Source: Scedosporium boydii (Eukaryota; Ascomycota; Sordariomycetes; Microascales; Microascaceae). From it: a DNA stretch of 64,000 bases. Position 1 is the first letter of the stretch. Each line of letters starts with the position of its first letter. The notes below the pieces were generated by a model, which saw only the letters and a program-made list of their open reading frames with translations, searched no databases and was not told the DNA's origin. Positions 40,756-51,489 of this stretch are shown here, in pieces. Location: NCBI GenBank assembly GCA_002221725.1, contig NJFT01000044.1, forward strand, positions 159,449-223,448. The letters run 5' to 3'. The position numbers and the translations under genes are program-made.

Positions 40756-41895
40756 CTACAGGCGAGGGATGGCTACCTTCTTCATCACGACATCATTTAT
40801 GGCCCGTTGAACGTTTGCCACTGGTAACTCCTCAATTTGTCTCCCGGTCCAGTACCGATCCTAGATATTATGGTTAGCTAGCATTTCTCTCGTAAATGGC
40901 GTAGAGGGTTTCAGGGATGGCGAACCTGCTCAAGCCCCTGCCAGACCAATGCCTCAGTACCAAGAATCACTCTCCATCCGAGAGCCTCCGCGAGAGCGCC
41001 AAGTGCCGTGAAGGGCGTGGGGTTATAGCACATTTCCAGCATGACGCCTTTCTTTTCCTTCCTTAGAAAAGTCTCTATAACATCCCTCGTCCTCTTCTCC
41101 GTGTCGGTTTGTGGGGGGAAATCAGGCACACAAGACACAATAGCGCCCGGAGCCTCTAATTTCAAGGCATCACCCACTGTGTCAACCCTCACGAGACCGC
41201 ACCCAAACCCCTTGGACTGGCACTCGCTGAGGACGGAGTCAACCTCAACCTTGTCACGGTTGACAATATATATGTCGCGGACCTGCATCCATGTGCGGAG
41301 TGCGTAGATGGCACTTCGCGCCGCTCCACCGCCCCCAACCACCATGGCAGGGCGTCCGACAAAGACTTCCTTATCAGCATTGCGGAAAAAAGATTCCCGA
41401 ATACCAATAACGTCCGTGTTTGCTCCGCAGTATAATCTCCGCCCATCGGGGCCGGCGCGGACGAAAATAGTGTTGCAAGCTCCGACATCCCTGCATTCGG
41501 GAGTTAGTTGATCAAGGTGTGAGAGGATCGCGAGCTTGTTCGGCATGGTCACGGAAGCGCCTGTCTCAATATCAGTGACGCATTCTTCAACCTCTTTCCC
41601 CGGAATATCTAAGTATTTTCGCTGCACTGGATATTTCTCATGAGTTGTTTGACCCACCATAAAATCGAGGGTGTTGTATGAGTTGGCGGAATGCGTCCAC
41701 ATCGTCCGAGTCGAGCCGCACCTGAGCCCAGTTCAAGCCAAGATCCTTGTAAATCACGCTATGTAGGTATGGTGACAAGGAATTTGCGATCTTCTTGCCG
41801 AATAGGTATCCGTGTCGATCGAGGCTGACGAGAGGATTGTCCTTGCCATCCTTGAGCGTGCTTGGAAGCAGGCCGGGTTCAGGTAATGAGGCCAT
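40756..41895 (-). CDS. qutB: Quinate/shikimate dehydrogenase QutB
   Basis: Three exons (41895-41658, 41560-40926, 40860-40756) give 325 residues, close to the 329 of Aspergillus nidulans QutB. It oxidises quinate to 3-dehydroquinate with NAD, the first step of catabolism, and probably also shikimate to dehydroshikimate. Features: substrate loop [25 protein letters not shown] rebuilt across intron 1 (the Lys is catalytic), GACNT, GANTD (catalytic Asp) and the nucleotide-binding [15 protein letters not shown]. Introns are GTGGGT..GACAG (97 nt) and GTTCGC..TCTAG (65 nt); the last exon reads [14 protein letters not shown], as in the family. Unlike the QutR dehydrogenase-like domain it keeps all catalytic residues. 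It is convergent with qutD and divergent from qutC. Confidence 0.92.
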
Positions 41896-42890
41896 GACGA
41901 TGTTGCTGTCAGTGCAAGGACTTGCCGGAAGTTTTCGAGTGACTGATGCCCGCAGAGGATAGAGATTCTTAAAATTCCAAACGTACTTGAGCTTCAGGGT
42001 ACTTTATCAGCAGTCAGTCTGCGAAGTCACGGAGGTATATCGGACCTGCCATCCAGTAAAGACGAGGCCAAGGCGTTGAACCCAAGATCTAAGCCCGCAA
42101 AAACAATCAATGTTTTCCCCGCCTTTCATCCCTGAGCATGGTCGAACAAGGCCCATCACAGATGGCTCTCCGGTTGACGCTCAAGCAGAGAAAGTACTAC
42201 CTCTCTCCTCCGTATACCCAACGAGCAGTTTTCGCGGGCCCTGAAGTCGGGTAAATCAATAACCGCCCACACCTCCCAGTTCAGTCCCACATTTCAGTTG
42301 GCTCCACCTCACCGCAACCCAGTGAAATGCACGGAAAGTTACATCTATCCCCGGATAAGGTCTTAGCCGGACCATCTGCACCCCTTGACTTCCCTTCAAC
42401 AACAATCCTCGATATCGGAGGCGTCTGCCTGTTTCCATCAGCCACCGGGGTAGGATTAAGATAGATTCGGGTCAATCAGCATCCAAGGATAGGGAGGATT
42501 GGAGAGCAACTGGCAGCGAACCTTGGACCAAGTCTTGTTCTTGCTGATGGGCACTGCGGAATAAAGAACTGCTTGCGGTTACTATCGGCCATGGCTCCAA
42601 CCTTCGGTTCAATGAAGCGAGATATCCAACGTGCGATTCGCCATACACTATTATACCCATGGAAGGAGAAGGTGGCCAGCGGAGCAAGCAATAAGCTTTA
42701 ATAATGTTTGTATCTCAATTTCTAGAAATGGCAACATAAATGCATAATTACAAGCCCCGTTCCGTTTCACGTCCTTCACGGCCTTCACGGTTCTACTCAA
42801 GCCTGGCCGTGAATATATCATATAGGATTCTTCATACTGATTCAATCCGGGCAATTCGCCTTACCAACAATACCTCAACGTCCTTTAAGA
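41896..42890. promoter_or_regulatory. qutB-qutC divergent promoter region
   Basis: About 1 kb between two divergent pathway genes. It holds the best QutA-like palindrome of the window (42353-42368) and a TATA-like AATATATCATATA at 42812-42824 before qutC. No gene is seen. Confidence 0.6.
42353..42368. promoter_or_regulatory. Candidate QutA binding site
   Basis: GGATAAGGTCTTAGCC matches 13 of 16 positions of the QutA/QA-1F consensus GGRTAARYRYTTATCC, with a complete left half. It lies between divergent qutB and qutC, as expected for co-induction. The match is by eye. Confidence 0.5.
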
Positions 42891-43964
42891 ATGTCTTTCA
42901 AGTTAGGGATATGCACCATTTCTTTGGGCCAGTCTTCGGCAGGTCACACACTCTCAGAGAAGCTGAGGGCAGCTCATACCCATGGTATCAAAGGTGTTGA
43001 GATATTCGATGAAGACCTCTACCATCTAGCGGATAGCTTCCCCGGCGGCAGGTCCCTGGAACAAAATCGGTATTCCGCAGCGGTGGTTACCCAGCAGCTC
43101 TGTGAACGTAACGAACTCAGCATCATCTGCCTTCAACCATTTCGCCACTATGAGGGCATCCTCGACCGTGGCCAACATGAAATCCGGTTCGCCGAACTTA
43201 AACACTACATGACCCTCGCACACTTGCTCCATACGGACCTTATCCTCATACCAAGCACCTTCCTGCCTGCCCATCAGATATCAACCTGTGACGATGACCA
43301 CGTGGCTGATCTCGTCAGGGCAGCTGATCTTGGCGCCCAGATGCAACCGCCGATACGGATAGCGTACGAGTCCCTCTGTTGGGGTACACACGCCGATGTG
43401 TGGGAGAAAAGTTGGGAGATGGTTACTCGGGTTGATCGGCCTAACTTTGGAATGTGTATCGATACGTTCAATCTCGCCGGTCGAGTGTATGCTGATCCCA
43501 CCTCGCCCTCAGGCAAGACGCCCAATGCGGAGCGTGACATCGCCGAGTCCTTGCGAAGACTTTTGAATCATGTCGATGTCCAGAAGATTTTTCTCGTGCA
43601 AATGGGAGATGCAGAAAGACTTTCGGAGCCTATAATGCCGGGACATGTCCTTTACAACAAGAGCCAACCTGCAAGGATGAGCTGGTCTCGGCACAGTAGG
43701 CTCTTTTACGGGGAGCAGGATCTTGGTGGTTATCTTCCCATCAAAGAAATCATGGTGGTCTTGCTCCGTGGATTGGGATACAGAGGCTGGCTGAGCTACG
43801 AAATATTTAACCATCGTCTTTTCAACACTGATCGGAGCATTCCTGGCGAGATGGCCCACCGAGCTTCACGTGGCTTTGACGAGATGATTCAGGACGTATT
43901 TCCGCGTTCAGAGGAGAGGCCTAAAACCAGGTCTAGGGCATCCGAGAAGCAAAGTCATTTGTAG
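42891..43964 (+). CDS. qutC: 3-dehydroshikimate dehydratase QutC
   Basis: A single-exon 357-residue TIM-barrel enzyme that converts 3-dehydroshikimate to protocatechuate, the exit of the quinate pathway toward the beta-ketoadipate route. It starts MSFKLGICTISLGQSSAGH, typical of QutC/Qa-4. Metal-ligand blocks visible are IAYESLCWGTHA (Glu), NFGMCIDTFNLAGRVYADP (Asp) and, near the end, GWLSYEIFNHRLF (Glu). LVQMGDAERLSEPI carries the conserved Gln/Asp region. The length agrees with the fungal enzymes (about 350). It is divergent from qutB with a QutA-like palindrome between them. There is no intron and no visible defect. Confidence 0.93.
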   Translation: MSFKLGICTISLGQSSAGHTLSEKLRAAHTHGIKGVEIFDEDLYHLADSFPGGRSLEQNRYSAAVVTQQLCERNELSIICLQPFRHYEGILDRGQHEIRFAELKHYMTLAHLLHTDLILIPSTFLPAHQISTCDDDHVADLVRAADLGAQMQPPIRIAYESLCWGTHADVWEKSWEMVTRVDRPNFGMCIDTFNLAGRVYADPTSPSGKTPNAERDIAESLRRLLNHVDVQKIFLVQMGDAERLSEPIMPGHVLYNKSQPARMSWSRHSRLFYGEQDLGGYLPIKEIMVVLLRGLGYRGWLSYEIFNHRLFNTDRSIPGEMAHRASRGFDEMIQDVFPRSEERPKTRSRASEKQSHL

Positions 43965-44423
43965 TTTGTTACGGGGGGAAGACTGGTATTTTCATTTTCC
44001 TTTCTACTTTCATTTTCCCGCTTTCCTTTTTGTCCTCTCCCCTGTTTTAATCATTTTTCTCCACTTCACCGCCTTCTTTTGTTCAACAGGGACGGGACGG
44101 AACATGGAAAATCTGACGACAAGAAATGATGTAATTAATCGTGACGCTTTTTTTTTTCTGTTGAGGGCATATATGTCAGAGAGCGTTTTGGATCTGGACG
44201 ACTAGCAAGGTCATTCATCACCCACCGAGGTTGACTGCAGGAATAAGAATGTGACGGGTTACGAGTTAATATTGAGACTTTACCTGCTCTCTGCCGAGCG
44301 AAGCATCTGTAAACGTTAATCTTAACATAGCTGATGTCCGTAGGAAACGAGGCAGTTGAGAATAAAGGTCTTCAAATAAGGTAGATAAGCAGGTAAGAAA
44401 ATCGTCATATTCTCGAGGTTATT
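43965..44423. other. Intergenic between convergent genes
   Basis: 3' flank of qutC, rich in TTTTC runs (43990-44160), and 3' flank of the DUF3433 gene. No gene seen. Confidence 0.5.
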
Positions 44424-47400
44424 CTACCGCTGGATATTAATCGCCACTCCGTCATCGCGAACTCCATCCCCGACATCCGCCAGATAATACTTCAACTCCA
44501 TCCCCCTCACAGCCATATCCCTCTCTTTAGTCCCCAGCCCAGCCAGACCCCTAAAACACCCTACAAAGTAGTCTGACCGACCCAAGACAAGTAGTGTCCC
44601 GACAATCGGGCTCTCTGTAAAGACACCCAGAAGTGCCGTGCATCGCGGCCTCGCGGCGATCATAACGATGGCAAGGATGACTAGAATTACCATCATAAGC
44701 GCCAGTATGGCCACAGTCATCCAGCTGGAGACAAGGTGCTCGGTGAAGGTTCGTGTGCGGTGGAAAGGGACGTTGGCGAAGAGGAGGGGGAGGAAGTCGC
44801 TCAGGATGGTAACAAAGGAGACCAGGGCTGGTAGGACATGGCCGGTTAGGATGCTCCTAGGTAGGTGGGTATAGGGGTCCGTTGCGTAAGGAAGGAGAAT
44901 TGTCGTCTTTGCAGGGTGCCGTTGGCCTATCGACAGGGCGTAGAAAGGAGTGAGACGAGTAACGCCTGGAACGAGTTAGCAACTGAGGATAAATATGGAA
45001 GGTTCAAATACAAGGTTGAGCGCACTAGCAAACACATTGACCCAGCCAAAATTGATGAGGACACCGAAAATTGAAAACAAGAACCTGGGCCCAAAGTTCT
45101 GGCCGCTCATAAACCTTTCGAATCCGGAACTGCCGCCCGTCAGCTTGTAGTAAATGATGATGCTCATGATCGCGGCTAAGAGAACTGCAAAAGCGGCAAG
45201 TAGTAAAGTGGCTTTCAACAAAGGGTCAGAAAGGCCTGGTTTCTTCTGGCTACTCTTCCCATAAAACCCATTAGAAAGTGGCGTCTGTGGCGGGTTGAGA
45301 AGTGTTATGCCATAGTCCATGCCACCTGATGCATTCTGTGACACACCGAGATAGACTTGGAGCCCGCCGACGTGCCTCTTCATATCCTTGACTGATAGGG
45401 AAGCACCGGCGCCAATGAGAAGCGAGCCGAACACACGTCGCAATTCGGGCGACTGCGATAACGACGCAATCCCCACGATGCTCCTCGGATCGGCAAGTAC
45501 TCCTGTAGACCACCCCCGAAGCGCGGCGACCAAGGCAATGGCGAGAAGAACAATCAAAGCCAGCAGGGCCTCCATCGTACGCACCACCTGCGGAACGGCT
45601 TGCATCTCTGGAACACAATATTTATTCTCATCAGCAGCACAGGACCCGAGCAGCCCAATCGTCCACGACTCAGTTGACAAGGGAGCAAGAATCGCGGACG
45701 TGTAGACGAGACACGCGGTTATGAAGGGAACGAGAGCAAAAACCGCGCCCGGTCCCGCATAGTCCCGGATCATAGCCTTCGTGACGGTCGTTCCCTTCGG
45801 GCCAGATAATTTGTGGAACGACTCCAACGACGCGGCGTGTAGGTAAAGGATCTTCCAGGGGATCGCGAATAGGACGGCCAGAAGTGGAGCAAGCATCGAG
45901 GCGACGAAGTGTTGTCCTGGGAATGTGCCGGTTGTCCCTGATTCGCCTTGTCCGAATGGGTCGGAGAGCCACTTGTCTTTTGGGGGGACAGTTACGCCCT
46001 GTGTGCAGGTGGGGAGGAGAACGGCAGTATTGGAGAGTTCGCATACCGTTTTATAGGTACCAAGTGACCTCTCAGTTGAGATTTGCGTTCCATGATTCCT
46101 AATAGATTAGTATCAAGTAGCGGCTGTGGGACCTGGAATCAAGCGGGCATGACATACTCGGTCAGGATTGGAGACATGGTAAAACTCCCCGAAACACTGC
46201 AATCCATCTCACCTATTATCAAGGAAATATCCTCGGTCTGACGTCGTTCGATGGTAATTTCTCTGACATATACTTTCGTGAGATGTATCGACAGAACTTG
46301 GATTGGGCCCTGGGATCTCGGGAGTTGATGGCACGAGATCTCAAGCAGGACTATGGCTGTGAGGGCGACCCCGATAAGAACGAGCAAAGGTGGCCAGGAG
46401 AGTATCTTCGGCTTAAAATGCTTCTGCGCGGGCATCCCTCCATGTGCTGTTGGCACTCCAACATACTGTCGCTTCTTTCTCCTCCACCAAAGAAGGACGA
46501 AAGCGGCTAAAAGAGCAAGGGCAAGGGGAATAAAGGCCACTCCGATCGCCGTTTTGTATTCGTTTTCTAACGGCGGTAGTATTCCGGTATAATTAGCCGG
46601 ATACTTAGGATGCAGGAGCCGCTCGGTGGGAATCATCCCCGGAGTGAGCGGGTGCGTCTCAAGCAGTGACAGATCAGATGACTCCCACCGGATCTGAATA
46701 GGGTCACGGAGTTTGATAAGATCGAGCAGTGTTGTTCCGCGGCTATTAGTAGTGAAAGTTGCGGAGGCACAGTATCTTACCCCACACCCATCTCCAGGAA
46801 TGGTGCCCATACCGCTAGCTCGGTTGTTAATAACTCCGTCCGCATCGGGACATGATTGGAGTGGGGGCACAATCTTACCTCGGACAGCACATCATGGCAG
46901 TCTCATCCGGCTCTTCAGGAGGTCCCCAACTGCCTAGGATGGGGCGAGTGAATGCCGCCGTCCACCCATCGGGACAAATACCCGGCGAGTAGTAATCACC
47001 ATCAAGTTCCCGGCATGCCGTCTCGGTGAAGGGCATCCAAGTGCTGGTAATGGAAGCACAGTGAGGGGGAAACGTGTACACATCCGTCATAGCACCTGCC
47101 GGATCCCATCCACCATGGCGCTCTCGCGTTGGGAGGCCCTTCGGCAACGGAGGAGTTTCGAAGTTTGAAAGATCTGACTCTTGCCATCGGATGTTCACGG
47201 AAAGAGCTGTTGCTCCGCCCGAGATGCAGCCATACATCACATTTTCTGCGCACTTGAAAGAACTACTCCGACGTTTAGTTTTTATCCTCGGAGGGACTCT
47301 CGTTTGTGTTTCGTTACCTTGGGCAACAGAAAATTCCTGTCTCGCCCGGGAGTAGTTCAAGCCCCGTCGCTGTGCACCCCGGCGTGTATCCTGATGGGCA

Positions 47401-47607
47401 TATGGCTGGCGAATAATACCAACTAGCGAAGGATTTGGTGGTTGATGGGTCTCCCGGGAAGCAGGAGGCCAGGCTTAGCTCGGTCACTGAGCTAAACCAT
47501 GACTCCTTGTCGACGAAGTCGCCGCAAAAAGACGGGGGTGTGAAGATGGAGGTGACAGCGGCCCATGGGGTTGGCCGGGTAGACTGCGATTTCGTCGTTG
47601 AGGACAT
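44424..47607 (-). CDS. DUF3433-type multi-pass membrane protein with Cys-rich ectodomain
   Basis: Five exons (47607-47318, 47262-46879, 46814-46158, 46098-45026, 44965-44424) give 981 residues with all junction phases consistent. The N-terminal 290 residues are extracellular in style: two imperfect cysteine-rich units of the form SWYYSPAICPSGYTPGC..GIFCCP and DGDYYSPGICPDGW..MMCCP, followed by a third half-unit (GDGCGVRYCAS). One membrane helix (IGVAFIPLALALLAAFVLLWW) then leads to a basic juxtamembrane stretch. The C-terminal half has about eight more helices with LAPLLAVLFAIPWKIL and GVTRLTPFYAL-like sequence (split by the last intron), the pattern of fungal DUF3433 proteins, whose function is unknown. 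The last 5' splice site (A|GTGCGC) was chosen by frame. The protein interrupts the qut cluster and has no evident link to quinate use. Confidence 0.85.
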
Positions 47608-48670
47608 TGAATTCTTTTGCGTTTATTTCTCTTGGAAGTGTATTATTCCGTACATTGTTTGTATTCGCCAAGTCGGGAAGAGCAGAAGGACGCGAGTCGA
47701 AGCGCGTTGTAGGTAAAATACTATTTCAGCCCGAGCCTTGCCCTCCCGCAATTGTGGCGCTATTCCCGATCTGGAGCATGACAGTCAATATTGGCTTTTA
47801 AGCTGCATTTTTATTGACTCGGAAATAGCGTTAATGGAGCCACAGTGGCACTGTAAACTATGCCACTACTCCCAATGGGGTGTCGGAAATATGAAGAGAC
47901 CGCCTGACGATGCAATCTCAGGAGGGTAGGGCTGACCTGGGCAGAAAGGGAAAAACTCGCCCGAAGGTATCACATGTTGGATCGACAGTTCTTGCACCCC
48001 AAAGAGAGAGAGATTCTTCACAATCTAATTCCATTGTGCGAAGTAAAGTGCCCTTCTCTCCTTCGGTCCGGGGGCTTCATGGTCTCTCTAGGAGTGTACC
48101 TCGGGTCAAGAGTCAGATATCGCCAGACGAAACGGGACGTCGTCAACGAGCCCAACTGTTCGCACATCCGAAGTATCCGTCTCCTGTCACCAGTTGCACT
48201 TGCCGCTCGTCTCGTTCGTCGGGTTCGCAACCACGAGTCGAGAGGGACATTACTCCCCCTAGCCTTAAAATACGTAATAGGAATGATGTGAAAACTAGGG
48301 CGAGCAGCCCAAGCGGCTATTTGTCGCTTCTCCGTTTACAACCCTTGGTGCATGCAAGTAATTACTGTCACTCTCACTCTCACTCTCACTCCAATTTCCA
48401 GGCCATTTTGACGGCTCACACATTAACGGTATGCAATAGGAGATGTTAGTAGGCAAGAAGGGACACGATCTGCCATGTCACTCAGCGACGCTAGGCTAGA
48501 TTCACCGCGACCGATGATGGATGTGTAAATTATGGTAAAGCAAGAAGCTTAAATTCGATTATGCGAAGTATTCCCTTCAGTAACGAAATTGAACAGCATT
48601 CGACCAGATCTGTACATTTTCCCCGAGACGGGCTGTTGCATACCCACCTCTCACTTCCGCCTTTAAACCT
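47608..48670. other. Intergenic, qutE 3' side
   Basis: Upstream of the DUF3433 gene. It contains a perfect 7-bp inverted repeat (AGTGGCA/TGCCACT near 47843-47866) and a CTCTCACTCTCACT simple repeat at 48369-48392. The 179-codon open stretch at 47910-48449 has no recognised domain. Confidence 0.5.
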
Positions 48671-49141
48671 CTATAACTTTGGCGCGCCATTGGCCTTGGT
48701 CTTCGAGACGTGCCTAATTGCAAAGTCCACAGCTGCAGAATATCCAAACCCTCCGAGCCCACAGATGACCCCCACAGCCTTATCACTAAAGTAGCTATGT
48801 TTCCTCCATGATTCCCTCGCGTGAACATTCGAAAGGTGAAGTTCCAAGAAAGGGATGTCCACACCTAGAAGCGCATCTCTGATAGCCACGCTCGTGTGCG
48901 TGTAACCGGCTGGATTGATGATGATGAAGTCTACCCCGTCCTCCCAGGCCCGATGGATTCTTTCCACGATCACTCCTTCGTTGTTGGCTTGGAATGTATC
49001 AATCCGAATGGGGTAATTCACGGTTTGCTTTTTGACGTCCTCGAGAATGTCCGCCAGTGTATTCGAACCGTAGATGGTCGGTTCTCGCATACCCAGAAGG
49101 TTTAGATTTGGGCCGTTAAGAATCAAGATGTGACAGGACAT
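48671..49141 (-). CDS. qutE: Catabolic 3-dehydroquinase QutE (type II)
   Basis: A single-exon 156-residue type II dehydroquinase that converts 3-dehydroquinate to 3-dehydroshikimate. It has the full set of family motifs: [21 protein letters not shown] with the catalytic Tyr at its end and the Arg in [26 protein letters not shown] (Asn, Gly-Tyr-Thr, conserved Arg), [12 protein letters not shown] (His) and a C-terminal [11 protein letters not shown]. The length is normal (about 150). As in Aspergillus and Neurospora, the inducible type II enzyme is separate from the type I domain of AROM, which keeps catabolic and biosynthetic fluxes apart. It is separated from qutC by the DUF3433 gene. A half-site CGCTTATCC lies at 49455-49463, about 310 bp upstream of its start. 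Confidence 0.95.
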   Translation of the reverse strand: MSCHILILNGPNLNLLGMREPTIYGSNTLADILEDVKKQTVNYPIRIDTFQANNEGVIVERIHRAWEDGVDFIIINPAGYTHTSVAIRDALLGVDIPFLELHLSNVHARESWRKHSYFSDKAVGVICGLGGFGYSAAVDFAIRHVSKTKANGAPKL

Positions 49142-51489
49142 GGCCGGCTGAAATGAAAGAATAATGCGAATTTTGTGTATCTTTGAGGGTTGGGAATATA
49201 GTAAATGGTAGGGTGATACCGTAGAGGAGGTAATAACATCGACCCTTCAAACCTAAGTACAATAACTATAATATCGACACGACTTCGACTCGTGAGTAGT
49301 ATGCCAGCGGCCGGCTCGGCTCGGGCCTGGCCACGCAAGCTTATAGGTCCTCTTTAAGCGCAACAAGACTTCACCAACGCCCAACGCACTCCCGAGAACA
49401 GAAGCCGCAGGGTGGCGCCGGCAAAGTCTTCTTCCGCGACCCACATTTTCGGCCCGCTTATCCCCTTCAACTTTCCTAATCATTCTCCCGCTTCTTGAGT
49501 TCACAATTGTTGTGACCTTAAACCTAGACGTATCCGGCTGCATAGACGTAAAAATTCCGCGCTCTTAAGGTAGGGAATACGAAAAGGAGTATTAACTTGA
49601 ACCCATCCGCTTGGTGGCGGCTTCCGGCGGCTTTTTTCCTTGAGCATGGGGCGCATTGACGCTCGCGATACTTGATGCCTCCTTGGAGCGAAGGTTCTCA
49701 TTCTCCCCCGGGCCAAAGCTTCCCGCATAAGCAAGAGCCGCTGTGGTAACATCACCAAACTGCATCTACAAGTTTGCCTCATTCAAAAATATCGTCTCGG
49801 CCATGGCGGCATTTAGAAACGACCCCCCGGTGGGTCTGCACCTCGCCATCCAGCAAGCAATGGGTTTCCAGAGATTAAAAGAGAGTTCCATAATATTATC
49901 ACAGAAGCAGATCTAAGTGCGTTCTAGAAATAAATGATTTTTAGTTGGTCTGCACTAAGTCCAATGTGTAACTACTACGAAATGAAAGACCCGAATCGTG
50001 CCCCCTTGTTGTGTTGGAGAATTGACAAAATTGAACCAGGCCGAACTTGTGCATGTGTCGTGATCGATTTATTGGAAACTCTGCCCGAAAGGGTCTGGCC
50101 AAAAATATCTCGAAGATGGTGTAAATAGACCCTTCTCTAGTAGTGTCAAGAACCTCTGTTCCCTATGGTTTTTTTATCGATCGGGCGTGCTCACGATAGG
50201 CATATAGGTAATATGCCGTTCATGAACAACCGGCGACCAAGTTTCGGCATGAAGTCACGGTGCCTGGCTCAATTGGCTCAATGAATCGCAGCCACTACCA
50301 CCGTTCGAGATGCGATCCCCTCCTTCCCGGACAGGTCCCTCGGCTTTGCGCAGTTTCGCACGAGTTTTGGGGTGGGGGGCGACGAGAGCCGTCGGAAATG
50401 AGAAGGGAAGGTCGATATTATATAAGTACCTCACAGGGGAGATAAACCTAGTGCACTTTTATACTGCTATGAGCTCGGTCGATATGTCTTGTATCTTAAA
50501 TCGTACATCGGCCTCGCTCTGCGGCGATGCGATCCCCAGGGGCCAGGAGATATGTGATGGCTACAAATACTCTAGAAACTGAAACATGCGGGATCCCCCC
50601 CGCCGAGCTGGGCGAAAGGTATTATTTTGGTCTCTGGTGCATTTTCCCTCACATTTGTTCCTAGCTCTGGAGCTGCTTTCAGAAAATAGCCCGGCTGGCC
50701 CATCTTGTGAAAAAGAAACCGTCGCACAGAAGAGAGTACCTTCGTGCAGGCTCGTGATTCACGAGGAAGTCGAGCCAACAGGCGAAAGGCTCGCAGATCG
50801 ACTCAGCCACAAGCTCTACCTTTTAATCGCCAATATCGTATCATCCAGCTAATATTTGTGAGTCTCGTCGGTCGTAAGATTGGTCGAGTGAGAGAGGGCG
50901 AAAACTGAGGATGATGAGAATACGAAAACTCCCAAAATTTAAACGCCACTGATCATCAAGCTACCAAAATGTCACGTGAATATCACACCCAGATAAAAGA
51001 ATGGTGGTACCTGGTAGTGCGGAAGATCCTTAAATTTGGGCCGGACGTGTCGGCGTCAGCATGGTGCCATGTGCAGTGCCTTGAGGTGTCCGCAAAGGGA
51101 AAAAGACCGGGATGATCACGAGATATGGGGTGATGTTTGTGGCTTTTCCCGAGGGGACTCGACCCGGATATCACCCACCTGTCCGTTGTAAAGAGAGGTC
51201 CGAAAGAACCTTTGCTAACCGGTTCCTTGAATTTAGATTGTTGTTCGTGGATGGAAAGAGCGGGCATCACTTCAGTTCTAGTCGTCAATGCAGCCTCGCA
51301 TCGAAATCAAACATTGAAGCTTATGATCATCATCGAGGTAACACATTGGTTCGACGTCTCGCCCCACGTTTTTGCCTCAATAACAGGAAGTGCACCGCGC
51401 TAACATTTCCCTTTTTCGCTCTCAGAACTAGACACACTACATCTTTCACCGACTCCTCTCCCAATCAAATTCCAAAACATCAGATCACG
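49142..51489. other. Intergenic, 2.3 kb, no supported gene
   Basis: Contains the qutE upstream region with a QutA half-site at 49455-49463. No open stretch longer than about 100 codons has a recognisable domain. From about 51400 the sequence turns CT/CA-rich as the leader of the next gene. Confidence 0.5.

Noticed and set aside
51112..51489. N-terminal extension of the orphan charged protein
   Set aside because: The upstream part is CT-rich leader-like and unlike the downstream protein; the ATG at 51490 is preferred.
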